Shown: positions 47,681 to 56,222 of the stretch, piece after piece
How the letters are laid out: each line of letters begins with the position of its first letter
Numbering within the stretch: position 1 is the stretch's first letter
Assembly: GCF_042678385.1 (NCBI RefSeq)
Contig: NZ_JBHUDY010000001.1
Coordinates: 1,054,001 to 1,118,000, forward strand
Reading direction: 5' to 3'
DNA: 64,000 nucleotides
Source of the DNA: Sphingomonas_B tabacisoli
Lineage (GTDB): Bacteria; Pseudomonadota; Alphaproteobacteria; Sphingomonadales; Sphingomonadaceae
Notes under the pieces: model-generated
Database searches by the model: none
What the model saw: the letters and a program-made list of their open reading frames with translations, nothing else
What the model was told of the DNA's origin: nothing
Made by a program: the position numbers and the translations under genes

Positions 47681-48994
47681 TCAGAGCTCCGGATAGATGG
47701 GGAAACGCTCGCACAGCGCGCGGACCCGCTCGCGGACATTCGCCTCGATCTGGGCGTCGCCCTGCTCGCCATTCTTGCGGAGCCCTTCCAGCACGTCGGC
47801 GATCAGGTCGCCGATCTCGCGGAACTCGGCGGGGCCGAAGCCGCGTGTGGTGCCGGCGGGCGAGCCGACGCGGATGCCGCTCGTCTTGACCGGCGGCAGC
47901 GGATCGAACGGGATGCCGTTCTTGTTGCAGGTGATGGCCGCGCGCTCCAACGCCTCGTCTGCGTCCTTGCCGGTGACGCCGAGGGGACGAAGGTCGACGA
48001 GCGCCAGGTGCGTGTCGGTGCCGCCGGCGACGAGGTCTGCGCCGCGCTCCTTCAAGCGGCTGGCAAGCACCTTCGCATTGTCGACGACCGCGCGGATGTA
48101 GCTGCGATAATCGGGCCGCAGCGCTTCGCCGAATGCGACCGCCTTGGCGGCGATCACGTGCATCAGAGGTCCGCCCTGGAGGCCGGGGAACACCGCCGAG
48201 TTGATCTTCTTCGCGATATCCTCGTGGTTGGTGAAGACCGCGCCGCCGCGCGGGCCGCGCAGCGTCTTGTGCGTCGTCGTGGTGACGACATGCGCGTGCT
48301 CGAACGGAGAGGGGTGGAGGCCCCCCGCGACGATGCCGGCGAAATGCGCCATGTCGACCATGAAATAGGCGCCGACCTCGTCCGCGATCGAACGGAAAGT
48401 CGTGAAATCAATGGTGCGCGGATAGGCCGAGCCGCCGGCGATGATGAGCTTAGGCTGATGTTGCTTGGCCAGATCGCGGACCTGGTCGAAGTCGATCAGG
48501 TGATCGTCGGGGCGCACGCCGTATTGGATGGCGTTGAACCACTTGCCCGACATCGCGGCCTTGGCGCCGTGGGTCAGGTGGCCGCCGGCATCGAGGCTCA
48601 TGCCGAGGATGGTGTCGCCCGGCTTGGTCAGCGCCAGCATCACCGCGCCATTAGCCTGCGCGCCGGAATGCGGCTGGACGTTAGCGAAGCCGCAATTGAA
48701 CAGCTTCTTGGCACGCTCGATCGCCAGCGTCTCGACTTCGTCGGACGGCGCGCAGCCCTGGTAGTAGCGCTTGCCCGGATACCCTTCCGCATATTTGTTC
48801 GTGAACACCGAGCCCAACGCCTGCAGCACCGCCTTGGAGACGATGTTCTCCGACGCGATCAGCTCGATCTGATAGCGCTCGCGCTCGATCTCGTGGCGGA
48901 GGCCGGCGAAGACCTCGGCGTCGGCGTCGGCGAGGTCGCGCGTGAAGAAGCCTTCGAACTGCTGCTCGTGCAGCGATGCGGGGTTGGTGCTCAT
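47681..48994 (-). CDS. glyA: Serine hydroxymethyltransferase
   Basis: A PLP enzyme of 437 residues that interconverts serine and glycine with tetrahydrofolate, the main source of one-carbon units. IELIASENIVSKAV, YAEGYPGKRYYQGC, SLDAGGHLTHG and VVTTTTHKTLRGPRGG, with the PLP Lys, are canonical. The ATG at 48994 overlaps the rpiB stop as ATGA. It is followed by a small membrane protein and nrdR, linking one-carbon and deoxynucleotide supply in one operon. Confidence 0.97.
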   Translation of the reverse strand: MSTNPASLHEQQFEGFFTRDLADADAEVFAGLRHEIERERYQIELIASENIVSKAVLQALGSVFTNKYAEGYPGKRYYQGCAPSDEVETLAIERAKKLFNCGFANVQPHSGAQANGAVMLALTKPGDTILGMSLDAGGHLTHGAKAAMSGKWFNAIQYGVRPDDHLIDFDQVRDLAKQHQPKLIIAGGSAYPRTIDFTTFRSIADEVGAYFMVDMAHFAGIVAGGLHPSPFEHAHVVTTTTHKTLRGPRGGAVFTNHEDIAKKINSAVFPGLQGGPLMHVIAAKAVAFGEALRPDYRSYIRAVVDNAKVLASRLKERGADLVAGGTDTHLALVDLRPLGVTGKDADEALERAAITCNKNGIPFDPLPPVKTSGIRVGSPAGTTRGFGPAEFREIGDLIADVLEGLRKNGEQGDAQIEANVRERVRALCERFPIYPEL

Positions 48995-49440
48995 GCGGGT
49001 TCCTTCACGGGATTGGTGAGCTTCTCGACGCGGCGCTCGTGTCGGCCGCCGAGGAACGCGGTGGCAAGGAAAGTCTCGATGCAGGCCTTGGCCATCTCAA
49101 TGCCGATAAGGCGCGCGCCCAGCGCGATCACATTGGCGTCGTTATGCGAGCGAGCGAGGCGTGCCGAGAGAGGCTCCGAAACCAATGCGCAGCGGCAGGC
49201 GGGGTTGCGGTTGACTGCGATCGCGATCCCGATGCCGGAGCCGCAGAGCGCAATGCCCTTCTCGGCGTCGCCGCTCTCGACGGCGGCAGCGAGACGGTAG
49301 CCGAAATCGGGATAGTCGACCGACGCTTCGGTAGCGGTGCCAAGGTCCAGTACGTCATGGCCCAGCTCTATCAGCCAGTCGCGCAAGCTAGTCTTCAGGT
49401 CCACGGCGGCATGGTCCGAGGCGATGGCGATGCGTGACAT
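48991..49440 (-). CDS. rpiB: Ribose-5-phosphate isomerase B
   Basis: RpiB of 149 residues, interconverting ribose-5-phosphate and ribulose-5-phosphate. IAIASDHAAVDLK at the N-terminus, DYPDFGYRLAAAV and the catalytic cysteine in ALCGSGIGIAIAVNR are diagnostic. HNDANVIALGARLIG is also standard. It is the first gene of the rpiB-glyA operon and diverges from the acetyltransferase gene at 49513. Related allose-6-phosphate isomerases cannot be excluded but are less likely here. Confidence 0.94.
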   Translation of the reverse strand: MSRIAIASDHAAVDLKTSLRDWLIELGHDVLDLGTATEASVDYPDFGYRLAAAVESGDAEKGIALCGSGIGIAIAVNRNPACRCALVSEPLSARLARSHNDANVIALGARLIGIEMAKACIETFLATAFLGGRHERRVEKLTNPVKEPA

Positions 49441-49512
49441 TGCAGGTTTGGCCCTTCGGGAATCGTTGCGCGGTCTTTAGGGATGTGGTGATTGTTTTGC
49501 CACTAGCCAGAC

Positions 49513-50049
49513 ATGATGATCCACAGAACCGCTCCTGAAATCCGCACCGAACGCCTTCGCCTCCGCCCTCACCGGCGGGAAGATGCCGGCCATGTCGCGA
49601 CGCTTTGGCAAGACCCTGTCGTTGTCCACCATTTTGGTGGCCAGCCAGTGCCGGCCGAAGACTGCTGGAACCGCCTGCTCCGTTATGTCGGGCACTGGGC
49701 CGTCAACGGCTTCGGCCTGTGGGCCGTGGAGGAACTGGAGAGCGGCCAGTTCATCGGCGATGTGGGGCTGTTCGAGGGGCGGCGCGGACTTGGTGAGCGG
49801 TTCGACGGCGCCCCCGAGGCCGGCTGGGTGCTGCTGCCGATCGGACACGGCAAGGGCTATGCCCGCGAGGCGATGAACGCAGCGCTGCGCTGGGGCGAGT
49901 CGGAGCATGGCTGGAGCCGCACGGTGTGCATGATCGACCCGGACAACGCGCCCTCGATCCGCACGGCCGAAGGGATCGGCTACGCGCTGTTCGACCGGCA
50001 GGCCTATCGCGGCAAGGATCTGCTTTTGCTCGAACGCCTTAGCGGCTGA
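49513..50049 (+). CDS. GNAT-family N-acetyltransferase (RimJ-like)
   Basis: An acetyltransferase of 178 residues. It begins with the typical IRTERLRLRPHRREDAGHVA, has WAVEELESGQFIGDVGLFEG, and the acetyl-CoA binding loop GHGKGYAREAMNAALRWG. SIRTAEGIGYALF corresponds to the N-x-x-S-x-x-x-x-x-x-G-F region. The RimJ/RimL subgroup acetylates protein N-termini or small amines; the substrate is not readable. It stands alone between rpiB and a secreted protein gene. Confidence 0.85.
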   Translation: MMIHRTAPEIRTERLRLRPHRREDAGHVATLWQDPVVVHHFGGQPVPAEDCWNRLLRYVGHWAVNGFGLWAVEELESGQFIGDVGLFEGRRGLGERFDGAPEAGWVLLPIGHGKGYAREAMNAALRWGESEHGWSRTVCMIDPDNAPSIRTAEGIGYALFDRQAYRGKDLLLLERLSG

Positions 50050-50165
50050 AACGAAAGACATTCTCCGGCGCGTTAACCAGCTTTCAAAAGAATCCCGTCA
50101 GCACCTGTCCCGCAAGGTGAGCTTGGCCGCGCTGGTGCGGCCTGCACCTTTTCGGGGATTGGGTC

Positions 50166-50654
50166 ATGGGGATCATTTCAAAGGCATTCGCCGCGGCGAC
50201 CGCGACTGCGATGCTGGCCGGTTCGGCCAATGCGGCATGCTGGACGCCGGCTGCCTATCAGGCCGCGCAAGTGCGCGAGCTCGACACGATGCTGATGGTC
50301 GAGGCGCTGCGCTGCCGCAAGACGTCGGCGAGTTTCCTCGGCGAATATAACCGCTTCGTCCAGGTCAGCCGTCCGGCGCTGATCCAGGCCAATGCGGAGC
50401 TGAAGGCCCATTTCGGCGGCCTCAACGCCTATGACAATTACATGACCACGGTCGCCAACCGCTATGGCGCCGGTACCGACGGCATGGATTGCCAAGACGT
50501 TGCGCAAGTCGTTCGCGCCGGTCTCGCGGCAAAGGGATCGATGGACGCGCTGTTCCAGGTTGCCGAACGGGCGAATGTCGAACCGTCGGTCGATGGCGGC
50601 CGCTGCCGTGCGGTTTCCAAGCCGTCGGCCGCTGCCATCGCGTCGCGCCGTTAA
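50166..50654 (+). CDS. Hypothetical secreted protein
   Basis: A protein of 162 residues with a signal peptide (SKAFAAATATAMLAGSANA, cleavage before ACW). The mature part is largely helical with three cysteines after the first (ALRCRK, MDCQDV, GGRCRA), allowing two disulfides. VRELDTMLMVEALRC and LNAYDNYMTTVANRYG are recurring stretches in sphingomonad proteins of unknown function. The ATG follows TCGGGGATTGGGTC. No catalytic motif is seen. Confidence 0.7.
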   Translation: MGIISKAFAAATATAMLAGSANAACWTPAAYQAAQVRELDTMLMVEALRCRKTSASFLGEYNRFVQVSRPALIQANAELKAHFGGLNAYDNYMTTVANRYGAGTDGMDCQDVAQVVRAGLAAKGSMDALFQVAERANVEPSVDGGRCRAVSKPSAAAIASRR

Positions 50655-50689
50655 GCTCCTGTTGCCCCGCCCGGGTCCACCCGGGGTGC

Positions 50690-50709
50690 ATATAAAGATA
50701 TCTTTATAT
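50690..50709. promoter_or_regulatory. Perfect 20-base palindrome upstream of ahcY, probable SahR-type operator
   Basis: ATATAAAGATATCTTTATAT reads the same on both strands and is strikingly AT-rich in a GC-rich window. It lies 94 bases before the ahcY GTG. ArsR-type SahR regulators that sense S-adenosylhomocysteine bind a site of this form upstream of methionine-cycle genes in Proteobacteria. No sahR-like gene is in the window. Confidence 0.7.
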
Positions 50710-50747
50710 TTGCTTTGAAGCCGCTCCGGCGCTAAAGGCACGTCATC

Positions 50748-50777
50748 CCGGCCGTCTGCTTTCCTGCGGACGGCCGG
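50748..50777 (+). other. Hairpin in the ahcY leader
   Basis: CCGGCCGTCTGC pairs with GCGGACGGCCGG over 12 bases (one G-T pair) around TTTCCT, followed by TTTGTC. It lies 25 bases before the ahcY start. It could be an attenuator or mRNA-stabilising element; it does not resemble a SAH riboswitch to my reading. Confidence 0.5.
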
Positions 50778-50802
50778 TTTGTCATTCTGCCGGAGATTGC
50801 CC

Positions 50803-52209
<1,407 letters not shown>

Positions 52210-52291
52210 CCACGAATGGGGGCGGGGCGGGATGAAACCGGTCCGCCCGTTCGTTGTTCTCCTTGAGAAGCAAAAATTCGAGGAGGAATGA

Positions 52292-52705
52292 ATGTCGTTG
52301 CTATTGGGGGTTGCCCTGAGCCTTGCCGCGCCGGTGGTGGGCACGCCCGCCGCGCCTGCGGAGGATTGGTGGTGGGTCGCCGGCGATTCGCGCGACGAGG
52401 CGGCAGTGTTCGTCGACGGCGGATCGGTGCACCGGACTGGCAAGGATGCCAGCGTCACGGCGATCCGCGTCGCGCGCGACGGCACGCCGAGCGACTTTAG
52501 CTGGCGCGGCCGGTGCGGCGACCATCATGCCGACGATGAGATCGCAGCGGTGGCGCGCTTCGCCTGCGGCACGGACGACGATCACATGAAGGACGCCGCG
52601 TTGCTTGGCGGATTGAGTCCCGCCGAGGCAGCGCACGCCATCTTCAGCATACGGAACGTGCGGCCTCAGACCTTTTCGCCGGCTTCAGCGCGGACGGTGA
52701 GCTGA
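52292..52705 (+). CDS. Hypothetical exported protein
   Basis: A protein of 137 residues with an N-terminal hydrophobic signal (SLLLGVALSLAAPVVG). The mature domain begins DWWWVAGDSRDEAAVFVDGGSV, followed by HRTGKDASVTAIRV, a beta-rich layout resembling small surface-adhesin-E-like or SH3-like domains, but weakly. Two cysteines lie in GRCGDHH and RFACGTD. GAGGAGG precedes the ATG by seven bases. The function is not recognised. Confidence 0.65.
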   Translation: MSLLLGVALSLAAPVVGTPAAPAEDWWWVAGDSRDEAAVFVDGGSVHRTGKDASVTAIRVARDGTPSDFSWRGRCGDHHADDEIAAVARFACGTDDDHMKDAALLGGLSPAEAAHAIFSIRNVRPQTFSPASARTVS

Positions 52706-52810
52706 CCTCAACGACGCTCGTCGAAAACCGGCGCCCGCGTCCCTTGTCCGGTCAGCGTGTTCGCCTCTAGAGCATCGTCCCAGAAAAAAAGTCTGGGGAT
52801 GCTCAAGCAC

Positions 52811-55800
52811 ATGATGATTCGACTAACCGCGCTGGTGGCCGGGCTGCTGGCGACGACTTCTTCTCTTGCGCAGGCGCCGACGCCGCCGCAACCGGTCCAG
52901 GACACGCAGGCGCCGGAAAATCAGGTGCTGAATCCGGAGCAGAAAGTGACCGGGCCCGCAAAGCCGACCGGCGCCAATGCTCCGGCCGCCTCGCAAGCGA
53001 CGAAGCCCGAGAAGTGGAACGTCAATGCGCCGCCGGGCATGGTCACGCGCCAGATTCCGATCAATGTCAGCGAAGGGAGCTGGATGAATGTCGACGTGTC
53101 GCCCGACGGGCGATGGGTCGCGTTCGATCTGCTGGGCGACATCTACACGATGCCGATCGCGGGCGGGACGCCGACGCGGATTGCCGACGGCCTCGCCTAT
53201 GAGCAGCAGCCGCGCTTCTCGCCCGACGGCAAGCGCATCGCCTTCGTCTCGGACCGCGGCGGCGGCGACAATATCTGGGTGATGAATGTCGACGGCTCCG
53301 ACAAAAGGCAGGTCACGAAGGAAGACTTCCGCCTCCTGAACCAGCCGAGCTGGAGCCCGGACGGCCGCTTCATCGTCGCCAAGAAGCATTTCACGACGGG
53401 CCGCTCGCTCGGTACAGGCGAGGTTTGGGTCTATCACGTGTCGGGCGGCGGCGGCGTGCCGCTGGTGAAGCGCGCCAGCGAGCAGCTCCAGAAGGAACTC
53501 GGCGAGCCCATCTTCGCGCCGGACGGCAAGAGCGTCTATTACACGCGTAACGTCACGCCGGGCCCGGTGTTTGAGTACGCGCAGAATTCGAACACCGACC
53601 TGTTCCACATCGAGCGCTACAATCTGGAAACCGGCGAAGTGACCACCGCCGCGTCCGGCGCGGGCGGGTCGGTGCGGCCGACGCCATCGCCCGACGGCAA
53701 GAAGATCGCCTTCGTGCGGCGCGAGCGGACCAAGTCGAAGCTGTACGTCCGCGATCTCGCCTCGGGCGAAGAGCGCAAGATCTACGACAATCTGGATCAG
53801 GACGTGCAGGAAACCTGGGCGGTCACCGGCGTCTATCCGAACATGGCGTGGACGCCCGACGGCAAATCGGTGGTGTTCTGGGCAGGCGGCAAGATCCGGC
53901 GCGTGAACGCCGACGGATCGGGCGGGGCGGAAATCCCCTTCCACGTACAGGACACGCGCGTGGTGATCGACGCCACGCACCCACAGATCGAGGTCGCACC
54001 GGACCGGTTCGCGACCAAGATGCCGCGCTGGGCGCGGGTGTCGCCGGACGGCCGGCAGGTCGTGTTCGAGACGCTCGGCAAGCTTTGGGTCAAGCCGATG
54101 GCCGGCGGCGCCGCGCGGCGGCTGACTTCGTCCAAGGACGACAGCTTCGAAATGTATCCGACCTGGTCGCGTGACGGGCGGACGATCGCGTTCGTCGACT
54201 GGACCGATCAGGGCCTCGGCCGGATCGAGACCGTCTCCGCAAGCGGCGGCAGCGCAAAGCCAGTCACGACGCAGCCGGGCCATTATGCGCGGCCGCAATT
54301 CTCGCCGGACGGCAAGACGATCGTGTTCGAGCGCACCGATGGCGGTTTTCTGACCTCCGAGAAATGGACGAGCGACCCTGGCGTGTACAAGGTCGCGTCA
54401 TCTGGCGGCGCGCCGGTTCGGGTATCGAAGGACGGCGCGGTGCCGCAGTTCGGCGCGAGCAGCGACCGCGTGTTCATGATCGTGTCGGACAAAGGCAAGC
54501 GCCAGCTTATCTCCACCGATCTGAGCGGCGAGAGCAAACGCATCCACGCGACCGGCGAACTGGTCAACGACTATGAAGTCTCGCCAGACGGCCAGTTCTT
54601 CGCGTTCCGCCAGAACTACGAAGCGTTCGTGATGCCGCTGATGCCCGGCACGCAGGACGTCTCGACCGACCCCAAGGGCGGGCCTATGCCGGTGACGCGG
54701 GTAAGCGCCGAGGGCGCCGACTTCATTCATTGGTCGAGCGGCGGGCGGCAGGTTCACTGGAGTATGGGGCCGACCGTGTTCACCGCCGACACCGCCAACC
54801 TGTTCGCCTCGGCGCCGGCTGGCGAAAACGCGCCCAAGTTCCAGCCGCCGCGCACCGGAACCGACCTGTCGATGGACGTCGCGGCCGACAAGCCGACCGG
54901 CACCGTCGCGCTGACCGGCGCCCGCATCGTGACGATGGCGAACAAGGATGGCGGAATCGTCGACGACGGCGTTATCCTGATCCACGGCGACCGCATCGTG
55001 GCGGTCGGTCCCCGCGCATCGACGCCGATCCCGGCAGGCGCGAAAACGATCGACGTCGCTGGAAAGACGGTCATTCCGGGACTGGTCGATGCGCACGCGC
55101 ACGGTCCGCAGGGCGAGGACGGGCTGGTCCCGCAGCAGAATTGGTCGGACATCGTGAACCTGGCGATGGGCACGACGACGATCCACGATCCGTCGGCGCG
55201 CGCGTCCGAGATTTTTGTGGCGTCCGAGCTGCAAAGGACCGGCAAGCTGCTGGCGCCGCGCATCTTCTCGACCGGCGAGATCATCTACGGCGCCAAGGCG
55301 CCCGACGTGTATGCCGAGATTAATTCTTACGAAGACGCGCTGGCAGATGTGCGGCGGCTGAAGGCGCAGGGCGCCCACTCGGTCAAGAACTACAACCAGC
55401 CGCGGCGCGAGCAGCGGCAGATGATCGTCCGCGCAGCGCAGGCCGAAGGCATGGAGGTCGTGCCGGAGGGCGGGTCGCTCTACAATCTCGACCTGACCCA
55501 CATCCAGGACGGCAATTCGACGGTCGAGCACAACGTTCCGCTGAACGTTTTCTACGACGACCTTGTGCAATTCTGGACGCAGACCAAGACCAACTACACG
55601 CCGACACTCGTCGTGACCTATGGCGGCCCGGCCGGCGATCCCTATTGGCGCTCGCACACCGATGTGTTCCGCCAGCCCGTGCTGATGCGGCACATTCCGC
55701 CCGGCATCCTCGCTTCGCAGAACACGCGCCGCGAGATCGCGCCGGAAGAGGATTATGTCGACGCGGCAAGCGCCCGCGAGGCGAAGAAGCTGGCCGACAA

Positions 55801-56194
55801 GGGCATCCAGGTCTCGATCGGCGCGCACGGCCAGCAGGCTGGGCTCGGGGCGCATTGGGAAATGTGGTCGTTCGTGCGCGGCGGCTGGTCGCCGATCGAG
55901 GCGCTGCGAGCCGGCACGATCATGCCCGCGACGTCACTGGGCTATGCGAAGGATGTGGGCTCGCTCGAAGTCGGCAAGCTCGCCGACCTCGTCGTGCTCG
56001 ATGCCGATCCGACCAAGGACATCCGCAATACGGAGAAGATCAGCCGCGTGATGCTCGGCGGGCGGATGTACGATCCGATGACGATGAACGAGGTCGACAC
56101 CGGCAACCGCAAGCGCCCCGCCTATTGGTGGGAAGGGTCGGGCAATGCGACCGCGGGCAAAGCCGGCGCCTCGCATAGCGACGGGGATATCTGA
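52811..56194 (+). CDS. Beta-propeller (PD40) and amidohydrolase fusion protein, exported
   Basis: A protein of 1127 residues. A signal peptide (IRLTALVAGLLATTSSLAQ) is followed by a Pro-rich linker, then a TolB-like propeller with repeated SPDGxxxxF motifs (VSPDGRWVAFDL, FSPDGKRIAFVSD, PSPDGKKIAFVR, VSPDGRQVVFE) to about residue 690, then an amidohydrolase domain from about 720. Metal-binding features are VDAHAHGPQ and NSTVEHNVPLNV; KLADLVVLDADPT is the family end. The substrate is unknown. Starts at 52799, 52811 and 52814 are all possible; 52799 lies inside a hairpin. Confidence 0.85.
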   Translation: MMIRLTALVAGLLATTSSLAQAPTPPQPVQDTQAPENQVLNPEQKVTGPAKPTGANAPAASQATKPEKWNVNAPPGMVTRQIPINVSEGSWMNVDVSPDGRWVAFDLLGDIYTMPIAGGTPTRIADGLAYEQQPRFSPDGKRIAFVSDRGGGDNIWVMNVDGSDKRQVTKEDFRLLNQPSWSPDGRFIVAKKHFTTGRSLGTGEVWVYHVSGGGGVPLVKRASEQLQKELGEPIFAPDGKSVYYTRNVTPGPVFEYAQNSNTDLFHIERYNLETGEVTTAASGAGGSVRPTPSPDGKKIAFVRRERTKSKLYVRDLASGEERKIYDNLDQDVQETWAVTGVYPNMAWTPDGKSVVFWAGGKIRRVNADGSGGAEIPFHVQDTRVVIDATHPQIEVAPDRFATKMPRWARVSPDGRQVVFETLGKLWVKPMAGGAARRLTSSKDDSFEMYPTWSRDGRTIAFVDWTDQGLGRIETVSASGGSAKPVTTQPGHYARPQFSPDGKTIVFERTDGGFLTSEKWTSDPGVYKVASSGGAPVRVSKDGAVPQFGASSDRVFMIVSDKGKRQLISTDLSGESKRIHATGELVNDYEVSPDGQFFAFRQNYEAFVMPLMPGTQDVSTDPKGGPMPVTRVSAEGADFIHWSSGGRQVHWSMGPTVFTADTANLFASAPAGENAPKFQPPRTGTDLSMDVAADKPTGTVALTGARIVTMANKDGGIVDDGVILIHGDRIVAVGPRASTPIPAGAKTIDVAGKTVIPGLVDAHAHGPQGEDGLVPQQNWSDIVNLAMGTTTIHDPSARASEIFVASELQRTGKLLAPRIFSTGEIIYGAKAPDVYAEINSYEDALADVRRLKAQGAHSVKNYNQPRREQRQMIVRAAQAEGMEVVPEGGSLYNLDLTHIQDGNSTVEHNVPLNVFYDDLVQFWTQTKTNYTPTLVVTYGGPAGDPYWRSHTDVFRQPVLMRHIPPGILASQNTRREIAPEEDYVDAASAREAKKLADKGIQVSIGAHGQQAGLGAHWEMWSFVRGGWSPIEALRAGTIMPATSLGYAKDVGSLEVGKLADLVVLDADPTKDIRNTEKISRVMLGGRMYDPMTMNEVDTGNRKRPAYWWEGSGNATAGKAGASHSDGDI

Positions 56195-56222
56195 ACGCGC
56201 GCACTGCCGCTAAGACGACCGC

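Noticed and set aside
47519..49300. Long plus-strand frame opposite glyA and rpiB
   Set aside because: Antisense shadow; glyA and rpiB are unmistakable on the other strand.
50748..50777. SAH riboswitch upstream of ahcY
   Set aside because: Only a simple hairpin is visible; the conserved multi-stem core of known SAH riboswitches is not found.
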